From assembly GCA_027625915.1 (NCBI GenBank), contig JANTQA010000047.1, positions 8,184,001 to 8,248,000 on the forward strand: a stretch of 64,000 bases of DNA, read 5' to 3'. Shown piece after piece: positions 57,872-64,000 of this stretch. This stretch comes from Anaeramoeba flamelloides (Eukaryota > Metamonada > Anaeramoebidae). Position 1 is the stretch's first letter. Each line of letters opens with the position of its first letter. Made by a program: the position numbers and the translations under genes. Below the pieces are notes generated by a model. That model made no database searches and was not told where the DNA came from. It saw nothing but the letters and a program-made list of their open reading frames with translations.

Positions 57872-60800
57872 TTATTGGTTCTCATAACTTTTCAGATAAA
57901 GTGAAGGTGACCAAAATCCCCATCTGCCAAAGGGGTAAAGATACTCTGGCAGATTATTCCAGAAGCGTAACAAATCTAATTCGATTTCACTTGTTGATGT
58001 GAAATAATCTATGTTGGCTAATTTGCCTTTTGGTAAATCGAAATACCAATTATTGCTGCCGTTGAGAGAAGGAATTCTGCCTATTATTTTAACGCAGGGG
58101 TAACTATCTGCAAAAAAAGTTTCCTCATTGGTAAATTTGGGGAACCCTTCAGCTTGTGCTGTGATAGTGAATTCGCCCTGATCTGAAGCTGGGCAAACAT
58201 TTAATCCATACATGCCCCGATTATCCTCTGTTCCATCGAATTCGATTTTGACATTGATTTCGTGAAAATTGTCAGTGTCGATCTGTACAATCGATACGGT
58301 GCCATGGTTGTGCAATATGGTGGAATTAAATTCCACATCCTTTTCTTTGATTTTTAAACATTCTCCCTCGATCCCCTGTTTGATATCGCAATCAACATCT
58401 TTAGTATATGTGTAATCTTTGAGATCATCCACAGCGTCTGTTAATAAATATAAGTCTTGTTCTCTTGATGGTTGTAATTGGATATAACTCTTATCATTAT
58501 CAAATTTTAATTTAAGCAATATACGCCCACCTTTTCCATCAGCATATCTTGCCTGGGACCATACAACGATTAAGCTAATGGTTAAGGTAATGATTAAAAT
58601 GACGATCAAGAAGAGTAAAAAATTTTTAAAGTAATTAGAATAGCCCAAATTTTCATGGCTTGTTAATAAGATCTTGCCGTTGTGGGAACATTTTTTTTTA
58701 TTTAGGGCTGTTTTTTCATTGATAGACTGATCTTTCATATTTGTGCTTTTCTCTTTGTCGTCACTAAAATTACTGCCAGTATCGCCATCGTCAGAATCAG
58801 ATACGTTGGCAAGATACTCCTTTTCACTTTCCTCTGAATCATCGTTTTCTAATTTTTTATCTTTAAAAACCAATTCAAAATCATCCTCATCCTGATCCGT
58901 ATTTATCTTTTTCTTTTTTTTATTCTTATTCCTGTCCTGATCCATTTCTTTAGAATAGCTTTGTTTCGTGCTTTCGTTATTCTCGTCAAAATTTTGGCTC
59001 GAACTAAAGCAATCATCCGAATTTTGTTTGTCTTGCTTTGGATCATTAAACTGCTTTAATTTAAAATAATAATTCTCACTATCGTTTGACCGTTCAAACA
59101 AAGAGGTGATTAAGAAAAAGATTTTGGGCAGCAACGTTAAGATCGGAACCAAGGTGAGATACGATGCTGGGAAGACAATTAAAAAGGAGACCAATGGGAT
59201 TATAAGGTCTGCGATCTTCGACTCCAAAAGCATGCCCTCGAGAGGCTCAATGGAATATTGCAGCAGCTCCCATGTATGCTCTGACAATAGAAATAGGACA
59301 AAGAGGCTTACTGAGCAAAGCAATACGGAAAGAAAGGACAATTGTAATTTGACATTTCTGATTTTGATCCGGTTGCTCAATTTGAAATAGTAATGATAAT
59401 ATTCCTTTTTGATCATCAGAAATGAGACTATAAGCAACGTCTCGCAGAAAATATATAGCATCGGGAGATATGACGTGGCCAATTTTAATGAGCAGATAAT
59501 AATTGCAAACAGGATGGTATAAAATAAGAAGGCATATAAATTGATTAAGCCCAAGTCCTGTATTGAATGGCTATGGAAATATTTGTATTGCAAATATGAA
59601 CTCAGAGTCGCAATAAAGAAGCAATAAAGAAACATCATGGATATTTGAGTATTAGTCTCAAGAGAATAAAATGTGTAGGAGATTTTTGAAATGGACATCC
59701 CGATCGAAAAGATGATCAAAAGTATGACAACACCCACAACGAATGTTAGCAGCTGGATGAGCACAATTTTGGAAATGTTCTTACTGAGCAATTTCAAATA
59801 GTAATACTTGGTGTCTCTTTGGGACGTGCGGCGATATACCAAATTGAAAAATAATACGATCAGGAGGATCGAGATCACGAGAAAAACAACCAGAAGGGAA
59901 ACCACCTTTGCTGAATTCAAGACATAAGGCTTGCCAAAGAGCATAAAAAGGGAGAACCACGATTGCTGGTCATCATCGTCGTCGCCGCCGTCGCTATCTG
60001 GGTTCTCGTTCAAGTAATGCGTGGCCCTTGTCAACAGGCTTTGGAGGGCAGTCCCCCCGGCCTGGATATTTCTTGGAAAGATGTGCTCCATATTGTCCAA
60101 CGACGTGTGGTACACCCAAGTCTCTTGGGCGTAGACAAAATCAAATCCCGAGAGCCCGCCATTGGGGCCAAGATCTTTGTCCTTGTACACCTCGTTGTCT
60201 GTGCCTGACGAGACAAGCCCGGCGTTGAAGATGTCGACGAACAGGGGGCAAAGCGCAAATTGGCTTTTGCCGATCGACCGATCCGTTAGCAGCTCGGTAA
60301 GCCATGCGCCCCTGGGGCCATACTGCGAGGGCACCATTTTCAGCCTTGAGTCGCCCATGGACTCTAAGTTGGTGATGTATTTGCACTTCTTCGCCCACGG
60401 GTGCTGGCTCACAACACACGACCCGTCGAACGACCATTCCTCGCTGTCCAGAAAGGCAAACACCAGCGTGCTTTTAATTGCGGCCGGCGGGCTGATCGGG
60501 TTAAGAAAGTTTCTCACAAGCTCCATCATCGACGCAATGTGAATTAAATCATCATTCGCTCCAACGCCTGTCCAGTGCGAGTCGATATGCGCGCTCACCA
60601 GGATGCAAGTGTCGTCATCCGCTGCGCTCGTCAGATTGTTGGAAAGGCGAACCATGATCTGGCTCTCGTCCTCGATGTGGTACATGTACCCAGGGTCCTC
60701 CAGTTGGCACGAAAACTTGGTCGAGTCATCGTATTCAAAATGAATGTAATCCGTTGGCTTCTCATAGCCCAGTAGCTCGCTTTTGATTAGCTTTTTTGTT

Positions 60801-61021
60801 TCATCCATTGCCTTGCTACCAATTTGGCGTGGGCCCGTTGGCACTCTTTGCATAAAGTCCATCACCCGCTCAATCGAAAATGTAGACTCGGGCGCAGATT
60901 CTGCTTTTTCGGTGATTGGTGGTGCCTCTAAGCATTTCTCAACTATCTTTGGTGTGAACAGAAATTGAACAAGAATTAAGACCAACAAAGAGGTGAACAA
61001 ATGGTATTTGTTTAAATCCAT
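57872..61021 (-). CDS. ERMP1: ERMP1-like M28 family zinc metallopeptidase, multi-pass membrane
   Basis: A 1049-residue intronless ORF with ATG at 61021. An N-terminal hydrophobic segment (residues ~9-24) acts as a signal anchor. The lumenal peptidase domain (~80-340) shows the M28 residues: His145 and Asp147 in SAHIDSH, Asp157 in GANDD, Glu194/Glu195 in LDSEEW, Glu220 in NLESMGD and His305 in VYHTSLDN. This is a complete set of two-zinc ligands plus the catalytic Glu. An acidic run (DGGDDDDD) precedes about nine membrane segments from ~365 to ~660. A charged K/D/E/S-rich cytosolic loop follows (~690-800), then one more membrane helix (NFLLFLIVILIITL) and a C-terminal lumenal beta-rich domain. 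This is the ERMP1/Felix-ina plan, a family acting in the ER on protein or peptide substrates not known in detail. The catalytic part (about 60000-60900) is clearly richer in G+C than the rest. Confidence 0.92.
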   Translation of the reverse strand: MDLNKYHLFTSLLVLILVQFLFTPKIVEKCLEAPPITEKAESAPESTFSIERVMDFMQRVPTGPRQIGSKAMDETKKLIKSELLGYEKPTDYIHFEYDDSTKFSCQLEDPGYMYHIEDESQIMVRLSNNLTSAADDDTCILVSAHIDSHWTGVGANDDLIHIASMMELVRNFLNPISPPAAIKSTLVFAFLDSEEWSFDGSCVVSQHPWAKKCKYITNLESMGDSRLKMVPSQYGPRGAWLTELLTDRSIGKSQFALCPLFVDIFNAGLVSSGTDNEVYKDKDLGPNGGLSGFDFVYAQETWVYHTSLDNMEHIFPRNIQAGGTALQSLLTRATHYLNENPDSDGGDDDDDQQSWFSLFMLFGKPYVLNSAKVVSLLVVFLVISILLIVLFFNLVYRRTSQRDTKYYYLKLLSKNISKIVLIQLLTFVVGVVILLIIFSIGMSISKISYTFYSLETNTQISMMFLYCFFIATLSSYLQYKYFHSHSIQDLGLINLYAFLFYTILFAIIICSLKLATSYLPMLYIFCETLLIVSFLMIKKEYYHYYFKLSNRIKIRNVKLQLSFLSVLLCSVSLFVLFLLSEHTWELLQYSIEPLEGMLLESKIADLIIPLVSFLIVFPASYLTLVPILTLLPKIFFLITSLFERSNDSENYYFKLKQFNDPKQDKQNSDDCFSSSQNFDENNESTKQSYSKEMDQDRNKNKKKKKINTDQDEDDFELVFKDKKLENDDSEESEKEYLANVSDSDDGDTGSNFSDDKEKSTNMKDQSINEKTALNKKKCSHNGKILLTSHENLGYSNYFKNFLLFLIVILIITLTISLIVVWSQARYADGKGGRILLKLKFDNDKSYIQLQPSREQDLYLLTDAVDDLKDYTYTKDVDCDIKQGIEGECLKIKEKDVEFNSTILHNHGTVSIVQIDTDNFHEINVKIEFDGTEDNRGMYGLNVCPASDQGEFTITAQAEGFPKFTNEETFFADSYPCVKIIGRIPSLNGSNNWYFDLPKGKLANIDYFTSTSEIELDLLRFWNNLPEYLYPFGRWGFWSPSLYLKSYENQ

Positions 61022-62373
61022 AACCCAAAATATTGCTTTTTATTTTCAAGGATCTAAATATCCAAAAAAAATTAAAAAATAAAAAACAAAAAAATGTTTT
61101 TTTTCAATAAGACACGCGACAAGAATAGCACAAAAATTGTAGTCACTTTTTTCCTGATCAACACTTTGTTTTTTTGAAATTGTTCCTAATTTTGAAAGGA
61201 ATTAGAAGATCACAATGCAACAGCTTTCAATTTAAAAGTTTTTACAAGTTATACTTTTAAAAACATGGAACTTAAACAACTTTCCAATTTTTGGTTTTCA
61301 TAAAAAGAGTTTCAGGTTCTTAAAAGTTAACAAATATTTTTCTTTTGTATAAAACTTTCAAAAATTTCAATTAAATTCAAAATGTTATCTTTTGTTAATT
61401 ATTATTTTTTAACCCTTTTTTTGGCTTACAAAAGTTTGCGTCAAGTATTTAAAATTTGAAACAATATGAAAGAATATCAGAGACTGAAATCTTGCAGACT
61501 GTCAGTCTGAAAGTTCGGAAAAGTCTTGAAAGTATTTGTATGGATTGTGCTATTCTTGTCGTCCAGAAAGTTTAGAACTTTGGCGGAATCCAAAATAGTA
61601 AAACTATTCTTAATTGGAGAAAATATGGAACCAAATTTTCATTCAACTTTCCAAAATGGTATATTGGTGTTGAATGAGATTTAAATTATTTAGTTGTTAA
61701 AAGAATTTTTTGTGTTATTCCTTTTCCTTTTCAGGACGCAGACTTTGTGGTTTTATTTTATTATTTGAGATCGAATTTATTTGTTATCCAAACACAGACT
61801 TTGTTTCTTTTTTTACAATAAAGAGTGTCTAGGTTTTAGCAATTTAAGTAATTCATTTTTGAGTTCTTTTTTCTTGATTTTTTTTTCTTTTTCTGTTTTA
61901 CTTATTGTTGTGTATTTTTTTTTGAAAATAACAGATTAGGATTAGATTATTCTTTTTATAAAGAAACATTTATACGTAATGAAATTCCCCCACAACATAA
62001 ACATGAAAACAAAAATGACAAACACCAAGAAAAACATTCTTACAAGATGTTAATTTATTTGTGGTACAATTTATTTTAAGGGTTTAAATAGGAAAAAAAA
62101 TACAAATTATAAAAAGGCTTTCGTTACTTGTTTTGGATTGGACCCATACCCAAGGGAGTAGCTTGAAACTAAAAAGGTTATTCTGAAATTGTCCTTCTTT
62201 TGATGGTAAAAATCTAAATAACATAAAAAAAATACATAGGATACTATGTGACTAAAAATTCAATCACAAAATAAAGCAAAAAAGAATTCCCAATTAAAAA
62301 AAACCAAAATTTTGAAAAAAAATTACTTTTTTCTTATTTTTTTCATTTACAAAAATTAAATTTCTTTAATTTT

Positions 62374-62896
62374 AAGGACTACGTTCCCACCCTTGAGGGG
62401 GTTGACTAATTGAGTTATTTCACTTTCGCTTCTCAAAAAAAATTTTCACACGGAAGGAATTGGACAAAAAAAAAAAAAATCATTTTTTGACATCTTTACC
62501 TTTTCAAGCAGACTATTTTTCTTTGTTTTTCAACGAAAAGTGAAATTAAAAATAACAAAAAAAATAATTGCAAAAAATGGCATTTGGGAATTTTCAAGTC
62601 CCTTTCAAATTTTGGAACATTTCAGACTTGTAAAAGCAAATTTAAAAAATATGCAGAACAGCTCAAGAAAACACTGTAAGTTCAGAAAGTTGATATGGAA
62701 ATTTGAAAATATTAAAATCAAAATTTTGGTATGATCTTTAAGGGTAAAAATTGTGAAAATTGTTGAAATTGTGAAAATTTCACATTTTTTCTTGAAGAAA
62801 TTCTACTTGGATAAATATTACTTGAATTACATAACTCTTTTAAGGGTGCTTTTATATAATATTTCACTGTTTTCACCTATAAACGTAGTCCTTGAA
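62374..62896. mobile_element. Possible element K with short inverted ends
   Basis: AAGGACTACGTT near 62,376 and its reverse complement AACGTAGTCCTT near 62,883 enclose about 520 bp. Such a 12-bp inverted match within 0.5 kb is suggestive. No second copy and no duplication could be shown. Confidence 0.35.
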
Positions 62897-63356
62897 TAAA
62901 TTGTTTTATTAAAGTATACAATCAATTTAATCTGGTTTGTCTGTTTTGTTACCCTCTACATTGGACAAATTAAAGATTTTGTAACATTCTTTATGAGAAA
63001 AAAATTACTCTTTTGAGTATTGAAAAAAATGTGAAAAAAAAAATCTTCAAGATCTTAAAAAGCGATAAAGAGTGATACTTCAAAACCAACACAGTTTTTT
63101 TCAAAATTATATATAATAATCATTATAATTCGAACTTGACTGTTGTTATTTGATATTTTTTTATAAAATATCCTTTTTTTCGATTGTTGTTTGTTTGAGA
63201 TCAATTGATCTCGCTTCCCAGGTTGGTTAGTTTTTGATTGGTATTTGACGTTCATGAAAATTAACATTTTTTTTTGCTTTCCACTCCTGAAAACTTTTTT
63301 TCATAATGAACTAACCATAAAATCTCTTTTCTTTTTATATTTCGATAAAAAATTAA

Positions 63357-63556
63357 AGTCAGTTCCACTTTTAAGACACAAACTTTTAACGAAATTTAAG
63401 GTACAATAAAAATCTCAAAATAAGGCACAATTTTTAGTTTTTTATTTTCACAAATTATTTTTACTTACTAGAATCTATATTTTGTACCTTGATTTGTGAT
63501 TTTTATTGTGCCTTAAATTTCGGTGAAGTTTGTACCTTAAAAGTTTATTCACTTTA
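63357..63556. mobile_element. Element C copy 3 (~200 bp)
   Basis: GTCAGTTCCACTTTTAAGAC at the left, with GTGCCTTAAATTTCGGTGAA and TTGTACCTTAAAAGT at the right. The outermost right bases are diverged. The middle also differs from copies 1 and 2, as expected of an unconstrained loop. Confidence 0.75.
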
Positions 63557-64000
63557 TAGATGGTACCGAAAACTTTTGAAATTTCTCGTTTTGTCCAGTT
63601 TAAGTAATAATTTGGAACTTCTTTTATTCTGGATCCAAGTTTGTAAATTTTATATATAGTCTTTAAGGATTTATGTTTAAAATGAATCATGTACAGACCT
63701 TAAAAATGATATTCTTTCCTTTTGGTGAAGGATTATTAGTTATAAAGCCACTGTGGGATGTGGTATTCCACAAAACATTATTGAATTATCTTTTTATTTC
63801 ATCTGATCCAGAAGAACTATTAAATTCGAAATGTTGAAAGATAGAATCTATCATTGTCAGTTGCTAGTGTATTCCATAATCGAATAATTCTTCTTTTAAG
63901 TCAAATATTATCTGGTTTCCAATAACAACCTTTGAAAAAATCAAGTTTTATCAAAAAAATTATGCTGTAGTTTGTACTATTATAGTACTGAAAAAAATAC

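Larger units (their letters stand above)
61022..64000. other. 5' flank of ERMP1 and right edge of the window
   Basis: 3 kb with no supportable gene. It holds a possible element K (62,374-62,896) and element C copy 3 (63,357-63,556). The short open frames at 62,540, 63,055 and 63,475 lie in or beside these elements and show no known similarity. Confidence 0.55.

Noticed and set aside
59963-60968. Several overlapping open frames of 61-126 codons on both strands
   Set aside because: Shadows of the GC-rich catalytic part of the ERMP1 gene; none has its own family motif.
61022-64000. tRNA or small RNA gene at the right edge
   Set aside because: I looked for paired arms and TTCRANYC boxes and found no convincing cloverleaf here or elsewhere. 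A covariance search would be needed to be sure.

Overview
The window is nuclear DNA from a very AT-rich unicellular eukaryote. Spliceosomal introns, a HOPS-complex vacuolar sorting subunit, an ER metallopeptidase and a leucine-rich-repeat/BTB protein all point to a eukaryote. The large LRR-plus-tandem-BTB protein and a myristoylation-type PAS protein recall free-living amoeboid protists such as Anaeramoeba. That placement is inference only; nothing here proves a taxon. TAA and TGA act as stops and CAA/CAG encode Gln, so the standard code fits.

Six protein genes can be supported. From left to right they are: a four-exon Vps39/Vam6-like gene (1,654-12,755, minus); an intronless LRR-BTB gene (17,316-19,949, plus); a three-exon D-2-hydroxyacid dehydrogenase of the glyoxylate/hydroxypyruvate reductase type (22,805-31,868, minus); a two-exon PAS-domain gene (37,947-38,819, minus); a three-exon branched-chain aminotransferase (48,063-51,390, minus); and an intronless ERMP1-like M28 metallopeptidase (57,872-61,021, minus). 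I inferred the splice sites by hand from GT/AG sites, reading phase and protein-family continuity. All eight introns keep phase. The spliced products (852, 329, 258 and 410 aa) have family-like lengths where the family is known. The genes do not form a shared pathway.

Introns fall into two classes: two tiny ones (96 and 127 bp) and six giant ones (about 2.0-4.2 kb). Almost everything outside exons is AT-rich DNA with many short mobile elements. I recognise at least eleven repeat families by recurrence or terminal inverted repeats, named A, C-L plus a palindromic hairpin unit. Several are nested, and for some an uninserted relative in the same window reveals the target duplication: TA for element J, TTA for D, TGA for L. 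Truncated LINE copies with reverse-transcriptase motifs sit in three introns with 11-16 bp target duplications. Their 3' ends carry a stem-loop whose stem differs between copies but stays paired, followed by a shared CCTT-AA-ATAA-like tail. This is the most interesting signal in the window.

Intergenic regions (12.8-17.3, 20-22.8, 31.9-37.9, 38.8-48.0, 51.4-57.9 and 61-64 kb) hold repeats, microsatellites or unassignable AT-rich DNA. I saw no rRNA, tRNA, CRISPR array or virus-like element.
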